Assembly: GCA_027600665.1 (NCBI GenBank)
Contig: JADGJL010001059.1
Coordinates: 1 to 10,590 of the forward strand
Length of the DNA stretch: 10,590 bases
From: Irineochytrium annulatum
Lineage: Eukaryota > Chytridiomycota > Chytridiomycetes > Chytridiales > Chytridiaceae
Direction of reading: 5' to 3'
Part shown: positions 1 through 6,265 of the stretch, piece after piece
How positions within the stretch are numbered: the first letter of the stretch is position 1
How the letters are laid out: each line of letters opens with the position of its first letter
Translations under genes and position numbers: made by a program
The notes under the pieces: generated by a model
Told to the model about the DNA's origin: nothing
Databases searched by the model: none
Seen by the model: only the letters and a program-made list of their open reading frames with translations

Positions 1-57
1 CGCGGCGGCGCCGGAGGCGAGGAGGGCAGCGGCGGAGATGGCGAGCTGGAACTTCAT
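1..57 (-). CDS. N-terminus of a secreted protein (partial, runs off left edge)
   Basis: The minus strand opens with ATG at 57-55 and reads 19 codons to the window edge, MKFQLAISAAALLASGAAA. This is a textbook signal peptide: Lys at position 2, a hydrophobic Ala/Leu core and an Ala-rich region suitable for signal peptidase cleavage. The product therefore enters the secretory pathway. Its mature part is outside the window, so no function can be given. The codons are strongly GC-ending, like the other genes here. The ATG is preceded on its own strand by a CA-rich leader, common for well-expressed fungal genes. The start is chosen because it opens the hydrophobic segment directly. The short length visible is the main reason for caution. 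Confidence 0.6.
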   Translation of the reverse strand, partial: MKFQLAISAAALLASGAAA

Positions 58-59
58 TG

Positions 60-112
60 CTGTTGGTTGTTGGTTGTGGGTTGTTGGTAGTTGGTTGTTG
101 GTTGTTGGTGGT
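60..112 (-). repeat. Low-complexity AACCAAC-type leader
   Basis: Irregular TTGGTTG units on the plus strand read as CAACCAACA-type units on the minus strand. They sit directly upstream of the secreted-protein ATG, so this is probably its 5' untranslated leader. CA-rich leaders are frequent in fungi. The units differ in spacing, so it is not a clean microsatellite. Confidence 0.5.
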
Positions 113-475
113 TACTGAGATGAGTTGAAGGCCGTCGACTGCCATCATTAAGTACTGACCGCGTCGCGAACGCGTCTTCGGAGAGGCGCGCCAGAAGTCC
201 GCCTGCTTTCCTCACCTCCAACCTGAAAGTTGAGATAGCACCTCCACACTCGGCTCACTTCCCACTTTCCAACTTCCCCTAAAATATCTTCACCTTCCGC
301 ATGAGTCTGCTTGGCACAGCATTTTGTTCTTAGGAAGCAATTTCCCCTTTTTTTTCTTATTTTATTTTTTTTGGTTTCTCAAAGTACCTTTCGTCCCTTT
401 CGCTGCGGCCTTTCCCGTCTCTTACCTCACCGAGACATGCACTTCATCCACTCCGGCAGCCTCCGCGTTGAGCAG
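113..475. other. Gap between two minus-strand units
   Basis: I see no convincing gene here. The left part (113-300) is presumably promoter of the secreted protein at 1-57. A T-rich tract at 340-372 contains TTTATT at 361-366, which is AATAAA on the minus strand. This could be the polyadenylation signal of a minus-strand gene ending at 476, about 110 nt past its stop. The plus-strand open frame over 311-631 starts at TTG and is not supported. Confidence 0.35.
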
Positions 476-623
476 TTAAGCAATGTCGGTGCTTTTGCGC
501 GTGCGATCGGGCCTTTTCACGTCGCCCTTCTTCGCGATGGCGGCCGCGATGTCGAGCTTCACGTGGCACCAGAGGGCGGAGGCCGCCGAGCGGAAAACGA
601 AGTTAGAGATCACCGTGTCTGCT
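476..623 (-). CDS. Possible terminal exon of a small unrecognised protein
   Basis: On the minus strand a frame stays open from about 650 to a TAA at 478-476. From about 607 downward nearly all codons end in G or C and the peptide looks protein-like: it contains SAASALWCHVKLDIAAAIAK and ends KKGDVKRPDRTRKSTDIA. There is no ATG in this frame, so it would be the last exon of a spliced gene. AG acceptors lie at 625-624, 622-621 and 620-619. One workable join is an exon opening with the minus ATG near 762 and ending at CAG before GTTATG, which splices in frame to 623; CTGAT branch-like sequence lies between. AATAAA (minus) at 366-361 would suit its 3' end. The plus-strand ATG ORF at 483-671 shares the same wobble position and is the competing reading. 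I recognise no family. Confidence 0.3.
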
Positions 624-892
624 CTTATTAACAACAGACTTACATATTATAGTATCAGTATCAGTAATTAACATTGTAAATCCATAACCTGCATAGGGTA
701 ATCGGGCGCCATTTTAATTTCTCGTTCTTTCCACCACGCCGGGTCCGTTGGGGAAATCCCATGGCTCCTTGGTGCGCAGTAAGTTTCGTCGCTTGTCCCC
801 ATTTCCGTCGGCTTCTGGACACCAGCACCGCATCAACAACATCATCTCGCCCCGCGACCCCCAACGACGACCCCCACAACAACGCGCCGGCC

Positions 893-2134
893 ATGAGCGC
901 CTGCCCGCCGCCCGGCTCGTACGTCCTGGACATGCCCACCATCAAGACCATCCGTGAGTGACAGCCGGTGCCGTTGGAGACACGCGCGAGGCCTGACGCG
1001 GCTGCGGCCGTTCCTGTCCCTGCAGTCACAAACTACGGCACCAACACGGCCATCCTGCTGTGGAGCGCTCAGCTGTGCTTCGAGTCGCTCGCATACATCA
1101 AAAAGCCCGACATCAGAAAGCAGGCCTTTGTCGCATGCATCTTCCTCCTGGGCTCCACCATTCTGCGTGTATACTTTTGGTCGATCAAATACTTCAATCC
1201 CGACTTCCTTCAATTCGGCGTCACCTTGTTTGGCCTCAACGCGTGCGATCTCGTCACAAAGGTCATCGTCGCGCTCATTTATCGCCAGAAGGCGCTTGGC
1301 ATCTTCCGCGGCACGAGGGGCATTGAAGTCTGGACGTGGTTCATATACGCCCTTTACGTCATCACGGTCCTCGTCTCGGTCGCAACGTACCCCTATGGCG
1401 TCGTCGTTGGCGGCAGCTTCGCGGGATACGTAAATTACCAGGTGGCGGCAGGGCCCTTGCTTGGATACATCACGAATATCGAAAGCATGACAAAGGTTCG
1501 GGTTGTTCTGTTTGTGAGGGATGGGCAACCACAAGATGTTAACGCAAGATCTATTCTCCCCCTCAGGGCCTCCTCATCGTCGTTATCGACGGCCGCCTGA
1601 TCACAAAACTGTCCAGCACAGTCAGTGGTGAGAAAATAGACCCAATTGAAAAGGTTTATAAGATTGCTAAGGTGAGCACAGTCACCGCTGTCTCGGGAAA
1701 AATTGTTGAAAGAACGATTAATAACATACACAATCGCAGCTGGTCTTCACCCTTATCCTCATGGTCCTTATTATCATCCTGTGCTTCTATAAGAACAACA
1801 CCTCGGTCAATCTGTTGTGGATCTTCGCCAACAACTTAGGTAAAGATCGAATCGAGACTTTTTTTCCTTATTTGACTGGAACAAATGTGTTGACGCGTTC
1901 ACCATCTAGCGGCCGTGTTTCCCCTTGTCCAGATCGTCGACTTTTACAAGGTACAATACAGTTCTTCGTGTTTTCTCAACACTTGAGAAGCGTGTATCTG
2001 ACCAGCCCCTTTCCACGTGTTAGTACGATGTCAAGGCCTTCCAGGCCATCTCGGGGCACAGCAACCAGCCAAGCGGCATGGCGCAATCCCCTATATCGGA
2101 TAGCACAAAGGTCGTCACAATCTCCATCAATTAA
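893..2134 (+). CDS. Multi-pass (about 7 TM) membrane protein, six exons, 295 aa
   Basis: Exons are 893-953, 1026-1495, 1567-1671, 1740-1839, 1910-1950 and 2024-2134. All junctions are GT...AG with introns of 68-73 nt, and the spliced frame is open for 295 codons to TAA. Hydrophobic segments lie at about residues 28-45, 53-74, 82-106, 121-143, 152-172 (weak), 213-229 and 235-256. Basic stretches fall between them (KKPDIRK 46-52, RQK 107-109). The tail (260-295) is polar and Ser/Thr-rich with no membrane segment. A short outside N-terminus, seven helices and a Ser/Thr-rich tail suggest a receptor-like 7TM protein of the plasma or an internal membrane. I see no signature motif of a known GPCR, rhodopsin or transporter family, so function is unassigned. 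The start at 893 has G at -3. An in-frame ATG at 761 would add 44 mostly polar residues. Confidence 0.78.
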
Positions 2135-3190
2135 GAAATCATTCAGGATCTTTGCTTAAATCGTTACTACTTACGCCTTCGTCCCTCGCACACAATAGTC
2201 TCGGCGACGAGCACCCGCATTACGGCTCCGATTTTTTTCTTCTATCAGCATGGGGGGGAAAATGACTTGCCCAGGGAATGGGATAGACAAGGATGAAGCG
2301 GGGGACGTAGCTATTGGGACATTACACTTTTTAGCAACCCGCTGTAGACTTTCTGTTTGGGTCTTTTTGCTTTTCTCTTCCAACTTTTTTATAATCCTGC
2401 CAATTTCTATGCTATGGCCATCTCGACCCCTATCCTGCTCCTACATTGTTCGGTCGCTCTTCACAGGTATTATGTGAATATAATGATCTCGCCGCAATCC
2501 CGATCCAACACCTTCTTTATTATTGCCTCTCACGTAGACATACTACTTCGTTGCTCTAACGCTGTTTGCACCCTTCGCGTAATAATCCGCTGGCAAGCCT
2601 CCGCCACGGCCGTGCAGCTCGCCTCATCGACCCCTGTGCACCTCGTGGGCCCAACGTTAACGCTGTACCACACCCGCTGCCCGAAAGCGGTAGCCCGCGG
2701 AGGCGTGTTCAAGCACTCGACCAGCGGACGGCATCGCACCGAGTCCAACTTCAGCGCCAGTTTCGCCATCGGCCTCGGGGCCTTGAAAGCATCGGGACCC
2801 AACGAGTTTTGCTGGCCTGCCGCTCACAGACGTCGGCTACCCAACAACTGTCCACGGACTCTGATGTTGCGGGCAACCCATCCCAAAGCTGCGGTGACGT
2901 TGGCGGTCTCTCGTCGAGCTGTGGCGCGTCACGATTCCTGGACGTGACAGCTGCTCAGCGAGAGGATGACGAGGGCGGTGGTGCCGACAGGATCCCAGAT
3001 ACTTCGAAGCATTCGCTAGCGAGTAGCGTGCGCCTTTCGTACTCGTGAGAGACCCGTGTGCCAAAAACGGCTCCTATCTGTAGGCCGCTGGTTTTCCTAG
3101 TTCCACTCATAACAACAATATATTAAGCAACCTTGAGGTTGTGGCGTGTACGCACGTAGATGACAGATTAACTTGTCGACCTCCCTCTCT
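2135..3190. other. Long gap with no confident gene
   Basis: The stretch 2135-2560 is AT-rich to mixed, with homopolymer runs (T8 near 2231, G7 near 2252). The first part is presumably the 3' end of the 7TM gene. The stretch 2570-3050 is a GC-rich island described separately. From 3050 on the sequence is AT-rich again and includes a short hairpin CAACCT-TG-AGGTTG at 3128-3141. I see no tRNA and no transposon terminal repeats. Confidence 0.4.
2483..3048 (+). other. GC-rich island with coding-like codon bias, strand and frame unresolved
   Basis: The ATG at 2483 opens a 154-codon frame ending at TGA 2945-2947, and codons from about 2580 to 2790 almost all end in G or C. The minus-strand frame 2802-2530 (90 codons, ATG start) shares the same wobble positions and is equally biased, so codon bias cannot choose the strand. 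After about 2790 the best plus frame appears to move to the one ending at TGA 3046-3048, whose tail carries an acidic REDDEGGGAD patch. This may be a spliced gene: an ATG at 2414, a GT at 2467, CTAAC near 2556 and an AG near 2597 would join in frame. It may equally be a decayed gene. No family is recognisable. Confidence 0.25.
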
Positions 3191-3257
3191 TTCTATTCTC
3201 GCCACCCAATTTCTAATAAGCTTCCACCCACCAGCATCATCGACATCCCCTTTCCTC

Positions 3258-3545
3258 CTACCACCCCCCAAATAACGCCACGCACCCCATCACGGCAACG
3301 CTCTCCCTTATCACCACTCCCGCCAGCATGACGATTGCACACGCGGCTTTCCAGAACTGAAAGAAAAAAATGGGCGCGCAAGCCGGAACGTCGTCCCAAG
3401 ACCACGGCCCATCCGGCGGACACGCTCCGAAGCTGTCGGGTTTGGTGAGGGATTCGGTGACATAGCTAGTGAGGAGTGGGAGGCCGATGGGGAGGATGAC
3501 GAAGACGAGGATGGCCGCCCAAAGGACATAGGATGGGGACGGCAT
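3258..3545 (-). CDS. Small protein with two membrane segments, 95 aa
   Basis: ATG at 3545-3543, TAG at 3260-3258, single exon. Residues about 6-27 form a strongly hydrophobic helix rich in Leu, Ile and Val. A polar, Pro/Asp/Trp-rich loop with Cys42 and Cys56 follows, then a second hydrophobic stretch from about 58 to 79 and a hydrophobic tail ending GGW. The two loop cysteines could pair if the loop faces the lumen or outside. Codons such as CTC, GTC, TTC and ATC fit real fungal coding sequence. I do not recognise the family. A polypyrimidine tract plus CAG at 3357-3359 looks like a splice acceptor. Using it would swap the second membrane segment for a short polar tail, so I prefer the unspliced reading. 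It is transcribed away from the TATA promoter at 3812. Confidence 0.5.
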   Translation of the reverse strand: MPSPSYVLWAAILVFVILPIGLPLLTSYVTESLTKPDSFGACPPDGPWSWDDVPACAPIFFFQFWKAACAIVMLAGVVIRESVAVMGCVALFGGW

Positions 3546-3594
3546 GGCTGGGTGGGTAGACGGTCAGGACTCGGCGGCGAAGTCTAGACGGCGG

Positions 3595-3608
3595 CTCTCA
3601 GCTGAGAG
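3595..3608. promoter_or_regulatory. 14-bp perfect palindrome with E-box core
   Basis: CTCTCAGCTGAGAG is a perfect palindrome centred on CAGCTG, an E-box of the bHLH type. It lies 50-63 nt upstream of the minus-strand ATG at 3545, in the promoter or leader of the small membrane protein. Binding by a bHLH factor is an inference from the core only. Confidence 0.35.
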
Positions 3609-3787
3609 GTTGGTGGACACGGAGACGGGGACGACGGGCGGCAGGACCTTGTCACCGCACCCGAGATGGCAACCTTATCAAGCTACGAAACGGTCACACA
3701 CCAAGCCTTCAATGCTCAAGCCGCCCTGCTATGCGGGCTTGACTTCTGGCATTTTGTGTTGCTACTTCGAAAATTAGACATGTCCGC

Positions 3788-3819
3788 AGACGTCAGATCA
3801 TTGTAGAGCAATATAAAAG
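3788..3819 (+). promoter_or_regulatory. CRE-like site and TATA box (orphan promoter)
   Basis: GACGTCA at 3789-3795 resembles a CRE/ATF half-site, and TATAAAAG at 3812-3819 is a near-ideal TATA box. Together they predict plus-strand initiation around 3840-3850. No plausible coding ORF follows on that strand before the ankyrin/F-box gene ends in the opposite direction at 4078, so the transcript, if any, may be non-coding or encode a very short peptide. Confidence 0.4.
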
Positions 3820-3875
3820 GCGCATATATTGTGTGACTGATAACTGCTAGTTAACTTGATAGGAAGAAGCAAGTT

Positions 3876-3901
3876 TACTAACTACACACGGGATGGTGCA
3901 G
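3876..3901 (+). other. Branch site and 3' splice site with no known gene
   Basis: TACTAAC at 3876-3882 is the exact optimal fungal branch-point sequence. The next downstream AG is the CAG at 3899-3901, 20 nt from the branch A, a normal spacing. It lies about 60 nt past the orphan TATA box. A donor could be GTTAAC near 3850 or GTGTGA near 3831, both weak. This supports a spliced transcript from the orphan promoter but may be chance. Confidence 0.3.
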
Positions 3902-4054
3902 GATGTCGTGCAGGAACGGCGAAAATGAAAGGAGGTCAGCAAAGTGGGATGTGTAGTATGATACAAGAAAAAAGAAAAAAAAGACAGCATTAAATTAACT
4001 GGCAATAACGTAAGAAATTCAAGAATCCGGTTCGACAACTAAAAACACGGGCGC

Positions 4055-4069
4055 AAATGTTCAACATTT
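4055..4069. repeat. 15-bp inverted repeat just past the ankyrin/F-box stop
   Basis: AAATGTT-C-AACATTT is a perfect inverted repeat with a single central base, 9 nt downstream of the TAG at 4080-4078. In the transcript it could only form a tight AT-rich hairpin. It might mark the 3' end of the gene or be a protein-binding site. Confidence 0.3.
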
Positions 4070-4077
4070 CATAACAA

Positions 4078-6207
4078 CTAGATGACAACAGTGGCATGGT
4101 CTCTAAGCTCGCGCAGTTTGGCCCGCCTCTCCTCCTGCTTCTTTCGCAAGTCCCTCGACAGCTTCAGAAGTTCAAGCACGCTCTGGCTGGTGAGACCCTT
4201 CGCCACCTCAAAAACGTCCACGCCATCATCGTTCCCTTCGAACTCCGCCCCCGCCGAAATCAACCTTGCCACCACCTTCACATGTCCACCCTCGACCGCG
4301 GCTCTCAACGCTCTCCGACCGACAGCGGTGCCGGCAACTTCCGGTTGTAGCGTCGCGAGCACAGCCTCAAGGACAGCCTCGCTCCCAACCGCGGCAGCTC
4401 TCACGAGCAGCAGTGACCTCAGCCGTCGTAGCTCCGGGCTCGCTCTGATCATCTCCCATGGGTCGACCTTCACCCTCGTCGTCGCGGCCTCTTCCCCGCC
4501 GTAGAACATCGTCGGGTACTGAGCCCTCCCGTGGTGGTGAACACACCCAAGAATCGCCTCCACCATGTTGGCAACGGCCTCGGCCTTCGGACCAACGTCC
4601 TCCTCGTCTATCGAGCGGTCCGCCACCGCCTTCTCGGATGCCTGCATTGGTGCCGAAGCGGTGGCCTTCGCGTCCACGCGGGACCGTTGACTCAGGCTTC
4701 TGGTCAAGCCATTCAGCGCCTCCGGTGTTAACAATAAACTACCCAGCGAACCCCGTTCCGCGCCACCGCTCAATGCCCCGTCCCCTAACGGCTTCAGCGC
4801 CGCCTCTAGCAAACCCTTTGCGTCATCCCCGACAACCAGGTCGCTCCACGCCTCGGACTCCCCAAACGCACGGACGACATCCACATGACCTCCTTCCACG
4901 GCCGCCACCACCGCGTTCCGCAACACAATCGCGGGCGAATCGAGCCCGTGGCCCCACGACCATGTCGCCCGTTCCGCCAGCAATGCCCTCACGGCTCCGA
5001 CGTGTCCGCCTTTACTCGCGGTCTCGTACGCGACCTTGATCGCCGCCCGGACTTCCCAACGGGACCTCACAAGCCCCAGTGTACCGCCGACGAGGCACTT
5101 CAAGCACGCCGCATCCCCTCTCGCTGCCGCCCTCCTCACAGCCTCATACGATCGCGCGCTGACCTCCGCTCCGGCGCCAATCAACCTCGTGAGCACTCCA
5201 ACGCTGCAAGATCGGCTCCCAGCGCCTAATCGAAGCGCCACGCTATCGCCCGCCCCGGCATCCGCCCCACCCTCCAACAGCGCAACGATACAAGCCTCAT
5301 GCCCCCCACACGCTGCGGCTGCCAGGCACGTTACCTCATCCTCCTCTACCTTTCCCCCAGCAACCGAAACCCTCCCTCCAAGCTCCGGCCCCACATGTGC
5401 GTCCGCGTCCGCCCCAGCAAGCAACAACGACCCGACGGCGCCTGCCTCCCCCTTCGCGCAACACGCGCCGATCAACCGCGCCATGGACGCCTTGGTCGTC
5501 GACCCGGCCTCAAGAATCCTCGGCAGCGCCCACGACACCGCGCCGTGTTGAAGCGCGAGCTCCAGAAGCGGCTCTACGGCCTTCGGGCCCAACCGACGGG
5601 CGGACGTCGGAGCTCCGACCATGCCGGCGCGGTTTGCGCGGAAGTTCATGGCGGCGCTATGTTGTTTCGACATAAGAGGGGGGATCATGGACCCGACGCC
5701 GGCCGTCGCTGAAGCGAGTGCGCCGCCGGGTGATGGACGAAGCGGGGATGAGACGAGGGGTGAGAAGGAGGGGTTTAGGCTCGGGGTCGGTTGGAGGGGG
5801 ACGCCGGCGGATGCGGATGCGCCAGGGTTTAGCGATGCTAGGACGTGGTCGAGCATGCGAATTGGATGCGATGCGCCATCTTGCATGTGTGACGGTGGTC
5901 GCGTCAGGATGAGCCGCACGGCAGCTGTGACGTTGGCGACGACGTTTGAGCTCGTGGTTGACGTCGGCGTCGTGGGCGCCATGGTCACGGAGGCAGCGCC
6001 CTGGGTTGGCCGGTCCGAAGGCGGGTTGCGGACAAGGAGGCGGGCATGATAGATGGCGCGATCGCCGTAGAGGATCCGGGAGGCGCCGCAGAAATGGAAG
6101 ATGTCGTGGGAATCGGTGACATAATCGAGGACGCGGAGGATGACGTTCTTCGGAAGGGATGTAACGATGCGGGATTGAGATGCGAGATGAGACAAAGATT
6201 GTCGTGT
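4078..6207 (-). CDS. F-box plus ankyrin-repeat coding exon (709 aa)
   Basis: This frame is open from a TTTTTTAG acceptor (AG at 6209-6208) to TAG at 4080-4078. It has no ATG before the F-box; the first in-frame ATG is about 75 residues in, so an upstream exon is required. Residues about 16-58 of the exon form an F-box-like domain (LPKNVILRVLDYV, then FCGASR and YHARLL), which in known proteins binds Skp1 in SCF ubiquitin ligases. Residues about 210-450 and 630-660 are degenerate ankyrin repeats with the AA-x-GGH/GD and V-LL-x-GAD patterns. The last 35 residues are a charged helix (RKKQEERRAKLRELRDH). Such proteins usually present substrates for ubiquitination. The exon joins in phase to the ankyrin frame upstream, or to ATG TCG CCG at 6274-6266, which would give a 712-residue protein with a normal N-terminal F-box. 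Confidence 0.75.
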   Translation of the reverse strand, partial: TRQSLSHLASQSRIVTSLPKNVILRVLDYVTDSHDIFHFCGASRILYGDRAIYHARLLVRNPPSDRPTQGAASVTMAPTTPTSTTSSNVVANVTAAVRLILTRPPSHMQDGASHPIRMLDHVLASLNPGASASAGVPLQPTPSLNPSFSPLVSSPLRPSPGGALASATAGVGSMIPPLMSKQHSAAMNFRANRAGMVGAPTSARRLGPKAVEPLLELALQHGAVSWALPRILEAGSTTKASMARLIGACCAKGEAGAVGSLLLAGADADAHVGPELGGRVSVAGGKVEEDEVTCLAAAACGGHEACIVALLEGGADAGAGDSVALRLGAGSRSCSVGVLTRLIGAGAEVSARSYEAVRRAAARGDAACLKCLVGGTLGLVRSRWEVRAAIKVAYETASKGGHVGAVRALLAERATWSWGHGLDSPAIVLRNAVVAAVEGGHVDVVRAFGESEAWSDLVVGDDAKGLLEAALKPLGDGALSGGAERGSLGSLLLTPEALNGLTRSLSQRSRVDAKATASAPMQASEKAVADRSIDEEDVGPKAEAVANMVEAILGCVHHHGRAQYPTMFYGGEEAATTRVKVDPWEMIRASPELRRLRSLLLVRAAAVGSEAVLEAVLATLQPEVAGTAVGRRALRAAVEGGHVKVVARLISAGAEFEGNDDGVDVFEVAKGLTSQSVLELLKLSRDLRKKQEERRAKLRELRDHATVVI

Positions 6208-6265
6208 CTAAAAAATTGAGATTAGGTCGGTACGATTCTTAAGAGAGTAAATATTCCCAACAAAC
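6208..6265 (-). other. 58-nt intron carrying a stop codon
   Basis: On the minus strand the intron runs GTTTGTTGGG to AATTTTTTAG with CTAAT as branch site about 15 nt before the acceptor and a T6 tract. Removing it links codon CCG (6268-6266) to ACA (6207-6205) with no frame change. If it is retained, translation adds VCWEYLLS and stops at TAA 6241-6239. The donor GTTTGT is weaker than GTAAGT but no worse than GTTCGG in the 7TM gene. Confidence 0.6.

Larger units (their letters stand above)
3546..4077. other. Gap between two minus-strand genes
   Basis: The left third is promoter of the small membrane protein. The centre holds the CRE-like/TATA/branch-site cluster, and the right third is the 3' region of the ankyrin/F-box gene, with an A-rich tract at 3964-3982. 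The open frame 3544-3777 (+) has a real ATG but lies antisense to the leader and shows no coding character, so I leave it out. Confidence 0.4.

Noticed and set aside
311..631. Plus-strand 106-codon open frame
   Set aside because: It starts at TTG, begins with a T-rich run giving Phe/Leu repeats, and the better coding bias over its right half belongs to another frame.
483..671. Plus-strand 62-codon ATG frame
   Set aside because: It mirrors the wobble positions of the minus-strand candidate ending at 476, and its last third is AT-rich and not codon-biased. Kept only as the alternative reading.
779..825. Possible leader intron with GTAAGT donor before the 7TM start
   Set aside because: At 47 nt it would be shorter than every other intron here and would throw the ATG at 761 out of frame with 893. 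It remains possible only as a purely untranslated intron.
842..1534. Minus-strand 230-codon frame
   Set aside because: It is antisense to exons and introns of the 7TM gene and Arg/Asp-rich in the way shadow frames of GC-rich genes are.
3713..3738. CAAGCC...GGCTTG short inverted repeat considered as part of a tRNA or terminator
   Set aside because: Only a 6-bp stem. No cloverleaf, no TTCGA loop context and no acceptor stem could be built around it.
4458..5039. Plus-strand 193-codon Pro/Arg/Ser-rich frame
   Set aside because: It lies antisense to the F-box/ankyrin exon, whose ankyrin pattern explains the codon bias.
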